Assembly: GCA_021794015.1 (NCBI GenBank)
Contig: JAJYRQ010000002.1
Span: 62,001 to 126,000, forward strand
DNA from: Deltaproteobacteria bacterium
Lineage (GTDB): Bacteria > Desulfobacterota > Binatia > Binatales > Binataceae
DNA length: 64,000 nt
Direction of reading: 5' to 3'
How positions within the stretch are numbered: position 1 is the stretch's first letter; each line of letters starts with the position of its first letter. Made by a program: the position numbers and the translations under genes. The notes beneath the pieces were generated by a model. The model made no database searches and had not been told where the DNA came from. It saw only the letters and a list, made by a program, of their open reading frames with translations. Below, one piece after another: positions 8,049 to 18,193 of this stretch.

Positions 8049-8092
8049 AGCAGCGGGCCGCGGCAGGCTGCTCGGGGCGTCCTGTTTTTTTT
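8039..8092 (+). terminator. Rho-independent terminator (attenuator) upstream of leuA
   Basis: A perfect 16-bp stem, GGACGCCCCGAGCAGC (8039-8054) with GCTGCTCGGGGCGTCC (8067-8082), a 12-nt loop, then TG and eight T residues (8085-8092). It lies between the leucine-rich leader ORF and leuA, 63 nt before the leuA ATG. It is the strongest intrinsic terminator I see in the window. Confidence 0.93.
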
Positions 8093-8155
8093 CAGGGCGC
8101 ATGCCAAGCGCCTTGGCTGCGGGCCGCGGGGAGGGGACGGAGGAGCACAGGCCAA

Positions 8156-9724
8156 ATGCAACAGCCAAGCGAGATACTGCCGGCGGCGAACTACGTGCGG
8201 ATTTTCGATACCACGCTGCGCGACGGCGAGCAGTCGCCCGGCGCGACCATGAACGTCGAGGAGAAGCTGGCCGTGGCGCGCCAACTGGAGCGGCTTAAGG
8301 TAGACGTGATCGAGGCCGGCTTCGCCGCGGCCTCACCCGGCGATTTCGATTCGGTGCGCAAGGTGGCCGGCGCGGTCGCCGAGCCGCTGGTGCTGAGCCT
8401 TTCGCGCACGCGCGAGGAGGACATCGACCTTGCCCTGCGCGCGGTCGAGCCTGCGGCCAGGCCGGGCATCCATATTTTCATCGCCACCTCGGAAATTCAC
8501 TTGAAGTACAAGCTGCAGATGACCCGCGAGGACGTGCTCGAGGCGGTGGTCAGGGCGATCACCCGGGCGCGCCGGCATCTCGACTACATCGAGTTTTCCT
8601 GCGAGGACGCCTCGCGCAGCGCCTGGGACTTCCTGGTGACGGTCTGCGCGGAGGCGGTGCGGGCCGGCGCGCGCGTTGTCAACCTGCCCGATACCACCGG
8701 CCACGCCCTGCCCGAGGAGTACGGCCGCATGTTCAGCCACATGCGCGCGCGGGTCGAAGGTGCCGAGCGGGTGGTATGGAGCGCCCACTGCCACAACGAC
8801 CTCGGCTGCGCGGTGGCCAACTCGCTGGCGGCAATCGCCAACGGCGCGCGCCAGGTCGAATGCACCATCAACGGAATCGGCGAGCGCGCCGGCAATACCT
8901 CGCTGGAAGAGGTCGTCATGGCGCTAAAGACGCGCGCCGATTTGACCCGGGTCGAGTGCGGCATCAATACCCGCCAGATTTACTCCGCCTCGCGCCTGCT
9001 GGCCCAGATAATCGGACAGCCCGTACCGGCCAACAAACCGGTGGTCGGCGACAACGCCTTCGCCCACGAGGCCGGCATCCATCAGGACGGCGTGCTCAAA
9101 CATCGGCTGACCTACGAGATAATGAAGCCCGAGGATATTGGCGTGCCCTCGAACCGTCTGGTGCTGGGTAAGCATTCCGGGCGGCACGCGTTTGTCAACC
9201 GGCTGACTGAACTGGGAATCGACCCGCAGGCGATTGACGTCGAGCGGGCGTTTGCCGATTTCAAAGCGCTGTGCGACAAGAAAAAGGCCGTCTATGACGA
9301 CGACCTGCTGGCCCTGGTGAACGAAGAGGCGCGCCGGATGCCGGAGAGCTACGCCCTGGTCGAGGCAACCGCCACGTCCTCGATGCTCGGGCAGCCCAGC
9401 GCGCGCGTGACGCTTCGGGTCGACGGCGAGGACCGCACCGTCGAGGTCGCGGGTGAGGGCGTGGTCGATGCCTGCTACCGGGCCATCCTCCAGGCAGCCG
9501 GAGTAGCTCCCACGCTCGAGCGCTATACGGTAAAGTCGATTACCGGCGGCACCGACGCCCTGGGCGAGGTGAGCTGCCTGGTCAGCGAACGCGGGATGAC
9601 GGTGTCGGGGCAGGGCGCACACAGCGACGTGGTCATTGCCAGCGCGTTGGCATTGGTCAACGCTCTCAATCGGCTTAAGCTTAGGGAGCGAGCCCCGGCC
9701 AGGCGAATTGCCGGGGGACCCTAA
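8156..9724 (+). CDS. leuA: 2-isopropylmalate synthase
   Basis: Condenses acetyl-CoA with 2-oxoisovalerate, the first committed step of leucine synthesis. The catalytic TIM barrel opens with DTTLRDGEQSPGATM (near residue 20), and the metal-binding HxH is in SAHCHNDLGCA. The C-terminal regulatory (LeuA dimer) domain is present, with a LVEATATSSMLGQPSA segment and the GGTDALGEV motif, so leucine feedback is predicted. The length of 522 residues is normal. I chose ATG 8156, preceded by GGAGGAGC; the frame is open further upstream only through the terminator. Expression is probably controlled by the attenuator just upstream. Confidence 0.97.
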   Translation: MQQPSEILPAANYVRIFDTTLRDGEQSPGATMNVEEKLAVARQLERLKVDVIEAGFAAASPGDFDSVRKVAGAVAEPLVLSLSRTREEDIDLALRAVEPAARPGIHIFIATSEIHLKYKLQMTREDVLEAVVRAITRARRHLDYIEFSCEDASRSAWDFLVTVCAEAVRAGARVVNLPDTTGHALPEEYGRMFSHMRARVEGAERVVWSAHCHNDLGCAVANSLAAIANGARQVECTINGIGERAGNTSLEEVVMALKTRADLTRVECGINTRQIYSASRLLAQIIGQPVPANKPVVGDNAFAHEAGIHQDGVLKHRLTYEIMKPEDIGVPSNRLVLGKHSGRHAFVNRLTELGIDPQAIDVERAFADFKALCDKKKAVYDDDLLALVNEEARRMPESYALVEATATSSMLGQPSARVTLRVDGEDRTVEVAGEGVVDACYRAILQAAGVAPTLERYTVKSITGGTDALGEVSCLVSERGMTVSGQGAHSDVVIASALALVNALNRLKLRERAPARRIAGGP

Positions 9725-9947
9725 GCAAAAGCGCGGGCGCGTCCCGACCGGGGGCTTGCCCCGCGCCCAGCCTTGGGCTAAGTCCGTAGTCGCGGGGCAC
9801 GCAGGCGGATGGCGCAGCCGGCCCGGGGAGGGCGGTCCTCCTTCTTGCCGGCAGGACGTTTGCCTGCGACAAGCCGGCCTGCACGGGCCGCGGCCGTGCC
9901 CAGGCTGCCGCGCCCCGCAATACGTGGAAGCGGGTTGTCTTGGGTAG

Positions 9948-11057
9948 ATGAGCTACAAAATCCAGGTTTTCAAGGGCGACGGGATCGGTCCCGAGGTGAT
10001 CGGCGAGGCGCTGCAGGTGCTCAAGCTGGCGGCCCGCCGCTCGGGCGTGGTAATGGAATTTCGCGAGGCGCCGCTCGGCGGCCATTCGATCGATCTCCAC
10101 GGCACGCCGCTCACCGACGAAGCGCTTAAGCAGGCACAGGAAAGCGAGGCCATCCTGCTGGGCGCCGTCGGCGGACCCAAGTGGGACAACCCCAAAAGCG
10201 AGCAGCGCCCCGAGCAGGCGCTGCTTAGGCTGCGCAAGGAGCTGGGTCTGTTCGCCAACGTGCGGCCCGTACGGGTAATCAAGGAGTTGGTGGCGGCTTC
10301 GCCGCTTAAGGCCGAGGTCGTAACCGGCGTTGACTTGATGGTCATCCGGGAACTCACCGGCGGACTGTACTACGGCAAGCCCAGCGAGCGGCGGCAAGTC
10401 AACGGCCAGCGCGAAGCGGTTGATACCTGCTTATACAGCGAAGAGGAGATCAGGCGGGTTCTCCGCTTTGCCTTCGAGTTGGCGCGTGAGCGGCGCCGGC
10501 GGCTTGTCTCGGTGGACAAGGCCAACGTGCTTAGCTGCTCGCGGCTGTGGCGCGAGATCGCGCTTGAGGTGAGCGCCGAATTCAAGGACGTAAGCTTCGA
10601 AAGTCAGCTCGTCGACTCGATGGCGATGCACCTGCTGAGGCGCCCCAGGGACTTCGACGTCATCGTTACGGAAAACATGTTTGGGGACATCCTGACCGAC
10701 GAGGCGGCGCTGCTGGCCGGCTCGCTCGGCCTGCTGCCTTCGGCGTCGATCGGCACCGAGTTCAATAACGCGGGCTTTAGGATGGGCCTTTTCGAGCCGA
10801 TTCACGGTACCGCCCCCGACATCGCGGGTCGCGACGAGGCCAACCCGCTGGGCGCGATAATGTCGGTGGCGCTGCTGCTGGAGTATTCGCTTGGGATGCA
10901 TGCCGAGGCGGAACTGGTGCGCAATGCCGTTGAGTTGGTGCTGCGCGACGGCTATCGCACGCGCGACATCAACGTCGGTCCCGCAACCACGCTGGTATCC
11001 TGCTCGGCGATGGGCCGCCTGGTGCGTGAGCGGATCGAGCTGCTCGGCGCGGAATGA
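9948..11057 (+). CDS. leuB: 3-isopropylmalate dehydrogenase
   Basis: Oxidises and decarboxylates 3-isopropylmalate to 2-oxoisocaproate, using NAD+ and Mg2+. The N-terminus YKIQVFKGDGIGPEVIGEAL is canonical. The substrate region ELTGGLYYGKP, the metal and catalytic segments DSMAMHLLRRPRDFDVIVTE and the NAD-binding stretch GLFEPIHGTAPDIAG are intact. The 369-residue length is typical. It follows leuA after a 223-nt gap; leuC and leuD are not in the window. The stop overlaps the downstream usg-like start by 4 nt. Confidence 0.97.
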   Translation: MSYKIQVFKGDGIGPEVIGEALQVLKLAARRSGVVMEFREAPLGGHSIDLHGTPLTDEALKQAQESEAILLGAVGGPKWDNPKSEQRPEQALLRLRKELGLFANVRPVRVIKELVAASPLKAEVVTGVDLMVIRELTGGLYYGKPSERRQVNGQREAVDTCLYSEEEIRRVLRFAFELARERRRRLVSVDKANVLSCSRLWREIALEVSAEFKDVSFESQLVDSMAMHLLRRPRDFDVIVTENMFGDILTDEAALLAGSLGLLPSASIGTEFNNAGFRMGLFEPIHGTAPDIAGRDEANPLGAIMSVALLLEYSLGMHAEAELVRNAVELVLRDGYRTRDINVGPATTLVSCSAMGRLVRERIELLGAE

Positions 11058-12049
11058 CCGCGGACTTAAGCCGAAAGCCCGCGCTGGCCGTGGTCGGGGC
11101 GACCGGCGCGGTCGGCTCCCAGATAGTCGAACTGGTCAAGGAGCGGCAGGTGCTTGCCGGCGGGCTGAAACTCTATTCGCGGCCGGCGGCGAACGACGGA
11201 CGCGTCGAGGCCGGGGAGCTTTCGTTGCCGGTCGAAGTGCTGGACGACTGGTCGGCGCTCAACCGGGCGGACGCTGTTTTCCTGGCGGTGGCCGAAGCGC
11301 CGGCGCGCGAAATTCTGGCTGCGGTGCGGGGCCCGCTGCTGATCGATCTTTCGGCCGCAACGCGCAAGCCGGGTGAGCGGCCGCTGGTTGCGCCGGGCCT
11401 GACCCCGCGCCAGACGCTTGTGGCGCGGGCGGCGAGCGGCGAGCGTGTTTTCGAGGTGCCTCACCCGGCAGCGCAGCTCATCGCCGGGGCTCTCAAGGCG
11501 CTGGCAGTCCCGCCCGGGATGGTGGGCGCCACGCTGCTTCTAGGGGCAAGCTTCGGCGGTCGCGCCCGGATGGACCGGCTCTTCGAGGAGTCGGCCAATC
11601 TGCTCAGCGGGCGCGCCGAGGCGGACAGGGTTGCTCAAGGTTACGCCTTTAACGCGGTTTCCGGGCCGGCCGAGCAGGAGTTGGCCGCCGCGATTGCCGC
11701 CCAGGCCGCCGGGCTCGGCGTCCAGGACCATCAGCTTGCCCTCAGGACGGCGCTGGTGCCGCTGCTCCACGGGGCCGCCCTGGCTCTGCATCTGGCCGAG
11801 GCGCCTGACGCCGACCAATGGCCCGCGCGGCTCGGGGTTGCCCCGGGCTTTGCGCTGGCGCAGAGCGGGGCTGGCCTGAGCGCGCTCGATGCCGTAGGAT
11901 GCCAGGCGGCGCTATGCAGCCTAGACCGCCAGTCGGGGGCAACGACCCTGTGGGCGGTGTTTGACGGAGCGCGGCTTGCCGCGCTCTCGGCGGTCTGGAT
12001 TGCGGAGAATCTCCTGCCGGCTGAACCTGGACCTGCGCCGTCCGGGTAG
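11054..12049 (+). CDS. Usg-1-like aspartate-semialdehyde dehydrogenase homologue lacking the catalytic Cys
   Basis: The 331-residue protein has the ASADH fold: an N-terminal nucleotide loop VVGATGAVGSQIVEL, then the dimerisation domain. In active ASADH the nucleophile lies in a PNPNCSTIQ-type motif. Here the aligned segment reads EVPHPAAQLIAGALKAL, with Ala in place of Cys, although the Gln and the later LVPLLHGAAL His are retained. E. coli Usg is a comparable ASADH relative next to truA (hisT), and truA is the next gene here. I therefore call it Usg-like, probably without dehydrogenase activity and of unknown function. A genuine asd must be elsewhere. Confidence 0.8.
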   Translation: MTADLSRKPALAVVGATGAVGSQIVELVKERQVLAGGLKLYSRPAANDGRVEAGELSLPVEVLDDWSALNRADAVFLAVAEAPAREILAAVRGPLLIDLSAATRKPGERPLVAPGLTPRQTLVARAASGERVFEVPHPAAQLIAGALKALAVPPGMVGATLLLGASFGGRARMDRLFEESANLLSGRAEADRVAQGYAFNAVSGPAEQELAAAIAAQAAGLGVQDHQLALRTALVPLLHGAALALHLAEAPDADQWPARLGVAPGFALAQSGAGLSALDAVGCQAALCSLDRQSGATTLWAVFDGARLAALSAVWIAENLLPAEPGPAPSG

Positions 12050-12071
12050 GCGCCGGGCCTGCCTTTGACAG

Positions 12072-12803
12072 ATGCAGTTCAAGTTTACGGTGGAGTACGA
12101 CGGGACCAACTACGCCGGCTGGCAGCGGCAAAAGGATCGCAAGACCGTTCAGGGAGAGTTGGAAGCGGCACTGGAACGGATTTTTGCCGTGCCGATTACG
12201 GCGCGCGCGGCTGGCCGAACGGACGCTGGCGCACACGCCCGGGGACAGGTGGCGGCCGCCTTTGTCCCGCGGTTTATGGCACCGGCGGAACTCCAACGGG
12301 CGCTCAACGCGCTGCTTGCGCCGGACATCGTTGTTGTAGAGGCGCTCCTGGTTGACGATTCGTTTGACCCGCGCCGTGACGCGCGGTCGCGAATCTACCA
12401 ATACCGCGTTCTCAACCGACCGCTGCGATCGGCCTTCGAGTGCCGCTACGCCTGGCTGGTCAAGGGCAGGCTTGATTTGGCAAAGCTTGAGGCGGCGGCC
12501 GCGCTTTTCCTTGGCAAGCACGATTTTGCCGCCTTTCGGACCAAAGGCACGAGCACGGGCTCAACTGTCCGCACGGTTTGGGCCAGTCGATGGTCGGTGT
12601 GCGGCGAGCTTTTCGTCTATCACGTGGAGGCGAACGGATTTTTGCGCGCCATGGTGCGTACGATGGTGGCGCTTATGGTCGAGGTGGGTTCAGACCAGCT
12701 AGGGCTCGACCGCGCGCGTGCGATTCTGGAAGCCGGAGAGCGCGCTGACGCTCCTGCGCCGGCGCCGGCCTGCGGCCTGTTCCTCGGGGAAGTACGATAC
12801 TAA
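12072..12803 (+). CDS. truA: tRNA pseudouridine(38-40) synthase
   Basis: Isomerises uridines 38-40 in the anticodon stem-loop of many tRNAs. The N-terminal FKFTVEYDGTNYAGWQRQ and the catalytic GRTDAGAHARGQVA, containing the essential Asp, are present. The middle KHDFAAFR and the FLRAMVRTMVALMVEVG segments also match the family. The 243-residue length is normal. It begins 22 nt after the Usg-like gene, keeping the usg-truA adjacency seen in enterobacteria and pseudomonads. Confidence 0.96.
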   Translation: MQFKFTVEYDGTNYAGWQRQKDRKTVQGELEAALERIFAVPITARAAGRTDAGAHARGQVAAAFVPRFMAPAELQRALNALLAPDIVVVEALLVDDSFDPRRDARSRIYQYRVLNRPLRSAFECRYAWLVKGRLDLAKLEAAAALFLGKHDFAAFRTKGTSTGSTVRTVWASRWSVCGELFVYHVEANGFLRAMVRTMVALMVEVGSDQLGLDRARAILEAGERADAPAPAPACGLFLGEVRY

Positions 12804-12930
12804 CGTGCGCAACCCTTTGGGGGACCAGCCGGGTGCTTCCGGCGCCAGGCCGTTGCGGCGCGACGGGAGCAAGTCGCGCGCCCCGACAGTGAAAACTTCA
12901 ACAAATCGCGCACCGACGGTCGTAAATCGC

Positions 12931-12959
12931 TTGCGTGCGCGCGAAGGCTCGTCTATGTT
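12931..12959 (+). promoter_or_regulatory. Candidate promoter for the HU-like gene
   Basis: TTGCGT (12931-12936), a 17-nt spacer and TATGTT (12954-12959). It is well placed for the HU gene at 13009, giving a leader of about 45 nt with a strong AGGAGG. Confidence 0.45.
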
Positions 12960-13008
12960 CTCAGGCTCAGTAGCAACCGATGCCCGGGACGCAAGGAGGA
13001 GACGGAGG

Positions 13009-13296
13009 ATGATGACGCAATCAGAGGTCGCGGCTCATCTGGCCGACAAGCTAGGGGTCACCAGGAAACAGGCCAAGAGCGCACTCGAAGAGCTGGCCAC
13101 CTTGGTCGGCCGAGAGCTCAGGAAGAAAGACGGTGCGATGAAGCTGCCCGGACTGGGCATCTTCCGTAAGCGCACCAGCAAACCGCGCAAAGGCCGCAAT
13201 CCTGCCACCGGCCAGGAGATCAGGATTCCTGCCAGGACCCGTTTGCGCTTCGTCGTGGCCAAGTCTCTCAAGGACTCGGTGCTCGGCCCCAGATAG
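13009..13296 (+). CDS. HU-family DNA-binding protein
   Basis: A 95-residue nucleoid-type protein. The N-terminal helices (TQSEVAAHLADKLGVTRKQA) are followed by an HU/IHF core including GAMKLPGLGIFRKRTSKPRK and a beta-arm with GRNPATGQEIRIPA, the family signature. KLPGLG replaces the usual VxLxGFG. It likely bends DNA as a homodimer or compacts it. I chose ATG 13009 (ATG ATG) because AGGAGG lies 9 nt upstream; the longer open frame back to 12718 overlaps truA and has no domain match. It has its own candidate promoter. Confidence 0.9.
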   Translation: MMTQSEVAAHLADKLGVTRKQAKSALEELATLVGRELRKKDGAMKLPGLGIFRKRTSKPRKGRNPATGQEIRIPARTRLRFVVAKSLKDSVLGPR

Positions 13297-13419
13297 GCCG
13301 GGCTGCCGGCGAAACTCCCCGGCGGCGCGCAGCCACGGCCGGGCGTCGCAACGGCGCGGGGCAGCCGCGCCGGCAAAGGCGCGCAGCGCGCACGCGCAGG
13401 CGGGCGTCCAATCGTCTGC

Positions 13420-14793
<1,374 letters not shown>

Positions 14794-15176
14794 CGGGCGG
14801 CCTCGCCTCGCTGGCGCCAGGCACCGAAACCCTTTATACACGAGTTGGCCGGTGGGTTCAGCCGGCAGCAGGACAGGCCGGCAATAAGGTTCTCGCGGCA
14901 ACCCTGGGACGCGCTCCCCCGCCGGCGTGGCGGGCGAAACGGCTTTGCGCATATGCGATCGCACGCAGCGGGCGCCAGCCGGCGGGTCGCGGATAGGGCG
15001 GCTGCCGCGGTCCCCTGGAGAGCTTGTTATACTGGGAGCCTGGTCTTGCGAAGGTCTGTGCACGCTGGCGGTGAGAATCGAGTCAAGCGCCGCGGCGGGG
15101 GCGGCTGCGGGCTGGGCGGACGGCAGGCTGGCAAAGCGCTCGGCAGGGCCCGGGCTGCGCGGGCAAAGTTAAGGGT
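14794..15176. other. Intergenic region between rarA and the LolC/E gene
   Basis: No gene is evident. It separates two divergent genes and should hold both promoters. I see only one good element, the extended -10 at 15025 toward the permease. Confidence 0.6.
15025..15033 (+). promoter_or_regulatory. Candidate extended -10 promoter toward the LolC/E gene
   Basis: TGTTATACT matches the extended -10 pattern TGnTATAAT at all but one position; no clear -35 precedes it. It would give a leader of about 140 nt before the GTG at 15177. Confidence 0.35.
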
Positions 15177-16391
15177 GTGCGTTACGAATTTGCGGTAGCG
15201 GCGCGTTACCTGGGCTCCCGGCGCAAGGGGGCCTTCGTATCGCTCACGACGGCGTTTACCGCGGGCGGCGTTGGCCTCGGCGTCGCCGCGCTGGTGGTCA
15301 TGCTCTCAGTGATGAACGGGTTCGAGGCCAATCTGCGCCAGCGTGTGCTGGCGCTCACGCCTCAAGTGCAGGTTCATCGGGTCGGCGGCACCATTAGCGA
15401 CTTCAGGAAGCTCCAGCAGCGTATCGACCGGCTCCCCGAGGTGGAGGGTTCCGACCCGTTCATCGTGGGCGAAGTGCTAATAACCTCGCACCGCTCCGTT
15501 CAAGGTGCGGCAGTGCGCGGCGTGGAGCCGCTCAACCCGGTGGTGGTGGCAGAGTTGGACCGCTATGTACGTGCCGGCCGGCTTGCAACGCTTGCTGCGG
15601 ACGACCGAGCAGTCGGGCTTGGGCTAAGCCTGGCCAACCGGCTGGGAGTGACGGTTGGCGAGGAAGTGCGCCTGGTGGCGCCGGTCATCGGTACCCAGGG
15701 CGGCCGCTTGTTCGCCCGCAGCGGCCACTTCCGGGTTGGCCTGGTCGTCGAGTCCGGGGTGGAGTCGCTCGACGCCAGTCTCGCGTTCCTTGGACTCGAC
15801 GCAGCCGGGCGATTTTTCGGGCGCGGCGGCGCGGTCGACGGGATCGACATCAGGCTCAAGAACCTGGACGCTACGGCGCGCGTTGTGGCCCGGCTTGCGC
15901 GCCTGCTCCCCGGCGGTTTTCGCGTAAGCAGTTGGATGGAGTTCGACCAGGCGGCGGCGGCCGGCTTCGCGATGCTTCAGCGGGTCTACGCGATCGTCCT
16001 GTTGCTGCTGGTTGCGCTGGCGGCGTTCAACCTTGTCGCCACGCTTATCATGGTCATGATGCACCGGCGCCGGGACGTCGCGGTGCTGATGGCGATGGGG
16101 GCCCGGCCGGGCGAGATCGGCCGCATCTTTGTGGCCGAGGGCCTGCTGGTCGGTTTTGCCGGCACCGCGCTGGGAGTCGTTGCGGGCGCGATCGGCTGCT
16201 GGGCGCTGGCGCGCTACCGCTTCGTCCACATTCCGCGTGAGATTTACGGCATTGCCGCGCTGCCGGTCGAGGCGCGCTACGCGAATTTCCTGCTGGTGGG
16301 CGCGGCGTCGCTCCTGCTGTGCGCACTGGCGACGCTTTACCCCGCCCGCCAGGTGGCGCGGATGCACCCGGCGGAGGTGCTCAGGTCGTAG
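15177..16391 (+). CDS. LolC/LolE-family lipoprotein-releasing permease
   Basis: Membrane subunit of the Lol ABC exporter that extracts outer-membrane lipoproteins from the inner membrane. The N-terminus YEFAVAARYLGSRRKGAFVS is the LolC/E signature, followed by the first helix and VMLSVMNGFEANLR. A large periplasmic domain (residues about 50-265) precedes three C-terminal helices of FtsX type, including MMHRRRDVAVLMAMGA. The length of 404 residues is right. No lolD ATPase follows; the next gene is convergent, so the partner is elsewhere. The GTG start follows TTAAGGG closely. Confidence 0.88.
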   Translation: MRYEFAVAARYLGSRRKGAFVSLTTAFTAGGVGLGVAALVVMLSVMNGFEANLRQRVLALTPQVQVHRVGGTISDFRKLQQRIDRLPEVEGSDPFIVGEVLITSHRSVQGAAVRGVEPLNPVVVAELDRYVRAGRLATLAADDRAVGLGLSLANRLGVTVGEEVRLVAPVIGTQGGRLFARSGHFRVGLVVESGVESLDASLAFLGLDAAGRFFGRGGAVDGIDIRLKNLDATARVVARLARLLPGGFRVSSWMEFDQAAAAGFAMLQRVYAIVLLLLVALAAFNLVATLIMVMMHRRRDVAVLMAMGARPGEIGRIFVAEGLLVGFAGTALGVVAGAIGCWALARYRFVHIPREIYGIAALPVEARYANFLLVGAASLLLCALATLYPARQVARMHPAEVLRS

Positions 16392-16456
16392 GCAGACCGT
16401 CGGCTCTCGACGCTGCGCCTTGGGTGCGAGACGCGTCGAAGGCCTTCTCTGTCGCC

Positions 16457-17146
16457 TCAGGGGAAGCTCAGCGAGAATGTGTGTTCAAGCCAGAAGCGCC
16501 CTTTCTCCGTAACGGTCACGGCGCGGCTCTGGAGCGTCCCGGAAATCCAGCCCATCTCAAAGCAGCGGGCCGCCAGCGCGGCTCCCAAGCTGCCTGCCAG
16601 ATGCCGACGGCGCTCGCTCCAGTCCAAACATTGGGGCGCGAAACGCCGGCGCTGGGCCCGGGCCTGCTCGACACTGACCCCGATGCGCGAGAAAAACCGC
16701 TCCCCGCTCGGAGTTAAGCGAAACTCCCTGCCTGTCGCCTCCAGGTATCGCCGGCGCACCATGGCGTCGGCGAGTGCCACCCCGAGCCTGCCTGCCAGAT
16801 GGTCGTAGCAGGTGCGCGCCAGCCGCAGCGGCTCGCTACGTAGCGTGGGCAGCCAGGCAGGTTGCACCGCCTGCACCGACAGCGCCCTGAGCGCCTCGAG
16901 CGCTTCGGCCACCGCTGGTCCGGCAAGGCGGTAGCGTCGCCAGCGCCCGCGCCGGGCGACCGCAACGAGACCGGCCTCCTTCAGCAAAGCCAGATGCCCG
17001 CTGGCGGTTTGCAGGGAGACGCCGCCCGCCAGCGCAAGGTCGGTCGCCGCGCGCGCATGCCCGTCCATCAGCGCGTTAAGCATCGCGGCGCGCGCCGGCG
17101 CGGCGATGAGCGCCGCGACCCGGGATATTTTGGGCGTCACATCCAT
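16457..17146 (-). CDS. ArsR-type winged-helix transcriptional regulator
   Basis: A 229-residue protein with an N-terminal ArsR-like winged helix: AALIAAPARAAMLNALMDG, then a recognition helix around SLQTASGHLALLKEAGLVAV and the wing RRGRWRRYRL. The C-terminal 120 residues contain a domain with CYDHLAGRLGVALADAMV that recurs in this subgroup and may bind a ligand. There are few cysteines and no obvious metal site. It is divergent from the cupin gene at 17324, with 177 nt between, which makes that gene a plausible target. ATG 17146 is chosen; the frame is open further upstream. Confidence 0.85.
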   Translation of the reverse strand: MDVTPKISRVAALIAAPARAAMLNALMDGHARAATDLALAGGVSLQTASGHLALLKEAGLVAVARRGRWRRYRLAGPAVAEALEALRALSVQAVQPAWLPTLRSEPLRLARTCYDHLAGRLGVALADAMVRRRYLEATGREFRLTPSGERFFSRIGVSVEQARAQRRRFAPQCLDWSERRRHLAGSLGAALAARCFEMGWISGTLQSRAVTVTEKGRFWLEHTFSLSFP

Positions 17147-17323
17147 AATTCGATTGTGGCCGAAGCGTGAAATGTTGACAAGGCCGCGACCGGCCGGCAC
17201 AATCAGCAGCCGCGAGGGTTGAAAATCAGCTCGCGGACCAGGCCGGCGACGGGCCGCGGCCAGGGCGCCAAGACCGCCCGGCGGGCGCGGCCGGACCCGC
17301 CCAGGAAGGAGGCAAACAGGCCG

Positions 17324-17725
17324 ATGAAGGCGATTGAGGTCAGGAAGGACGAGGTCAAGTGGGCCGCGGGAAGCACCATGCTCGGCGCGGGCGCTGTCCA
17401 CCAGGGACGCGAGCTGCTGCACCGCGCAGTGCTGAGCGATCGGCGCGCCGAAGGCGGCGGATTCGCCTATCTGCTCAGGCTAACCCCGCCCCCCGGAAAA
17501 CTCCTCAGGGCGATTGCGACTTCTCGTTCAGATGAACATGTTTATTTACTCGAAGGCGGCTACTGCAACAAGGCAGGCAAGCTGATCCACTTCCCCGGCG
17601 ACTACCTCCTCAACCCCGAGGGCCATCCGCACGGGTTCTTCGTCGCGGTCGAGACCAGGGTGCTGGTGATTTGCCGCGGCGAGCCGGACGAAATCCGCGA
17701 GTTCGGCGTAGTCGATCCGGTTTGA
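17324..17725 (+). CDS. Cupin-fold protein
   Basis: A 133-residue single-domain protein with cupin motifs: SDEHVYLLEGGYCNKAGKLI resembles motif 1, and FPGDYLLNPEGHPHGFF resembles motif 2, with His and Glu residues placed for metal binding. The substrate is not predictable. AGGAAGGAGG 11 nt upstream supports ATG 17324 over the longer frame from 17219. It faces the ArsR-type regulator and may be controlled by it. Confidence 0.8.
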   Translation: MKAIEVRKDEVKWAAGSTMLGAGAVHQGRELLHRAVLSDRRAEGGGFAYLLRLTPPPGKLLRAIATSRSDEHVYLLEGGYCNKAGKLIHFPGDYLLNPEGHPHGFFVAVETRVLVICRGEPDEIREFGVVDPV

Positions 17726-17836
17726 TCCGAGAGAACGGGTGCGGCCAGCGGTAATCTCCCGGCCGGCTTCCGTCCCACGCCAAGGTCGCGATCGCCGGCG
17801 ACGGTCCGGCCCTTCGACCGAGAACGGAGGTTTGCG

Positions 17837-18193
17837 ATGGTCGCGGTAATCTTTGAAGTAGAGCCGAAACCCGAACGGCGCCGCGACTACTTGGATATCG
17901 CGGCTTCTCTCAAGGCTGAGTTGGAAGCAGTGGACGGTTTCATCTCCGTCGAGCGTTTCGAGAGCATCCAGCACCCGGGTAAAATCCTGTCGCTGTCGTT
18001 CTGGCGCGACGAAAAGGCGGTCCGGGCGTGGCGGCTTCACCCGGACCATCGAGAGGCCCAGCTTAAGGGACGCTCTGACATCTTCCACGACTACCGTTTG
18101 AGGGTGGGCGAGGTAGTGCTGCTGCGCGACTACGGCATGTACGATCGCGGGCAGGCCCCGCAAGCGTTGCCGCCGCCACCGCGGCACAAGTGA
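17837..18193 (+). CDS. Antibiotic biosynthesis monooxygenase (ABM) domain protein
   Basis: A 118-residue ferredoxin-like-fold protein of the ABM family. It starts VAVIFEVEPKPERRRDYLDI, and the core has VDGFISVERFESIQHPGK and LSFWRDEKAVRAWR before HPDHREAQ. Members act on quinone-like or aromatic substrates, or degrade haem, without a bound cofactor; the substrate here is unknown. A strong AACGGAGG precedes the ATG. The C-terminal 20 residues are Pro-rich. Confidence 0.88.
   Translation: MVAVIFEVEPKPERRRDYLDIAASLKAELEAVDGFISVERFESIQHPGKILSLSFWRDEKAVRAWRLHPDHREAQLKGRSDIFHDYRLRVGEVVLLRDYGMYDRGQAPQALPPPPRHK

Noticed and set aside
8013..8156. A T-box riboswitch upstream of leuA
   Set aside because: The conserved T-box (TGGN-ACC) sequence is missing; the leucine-rich ORF and terminator explain the region.
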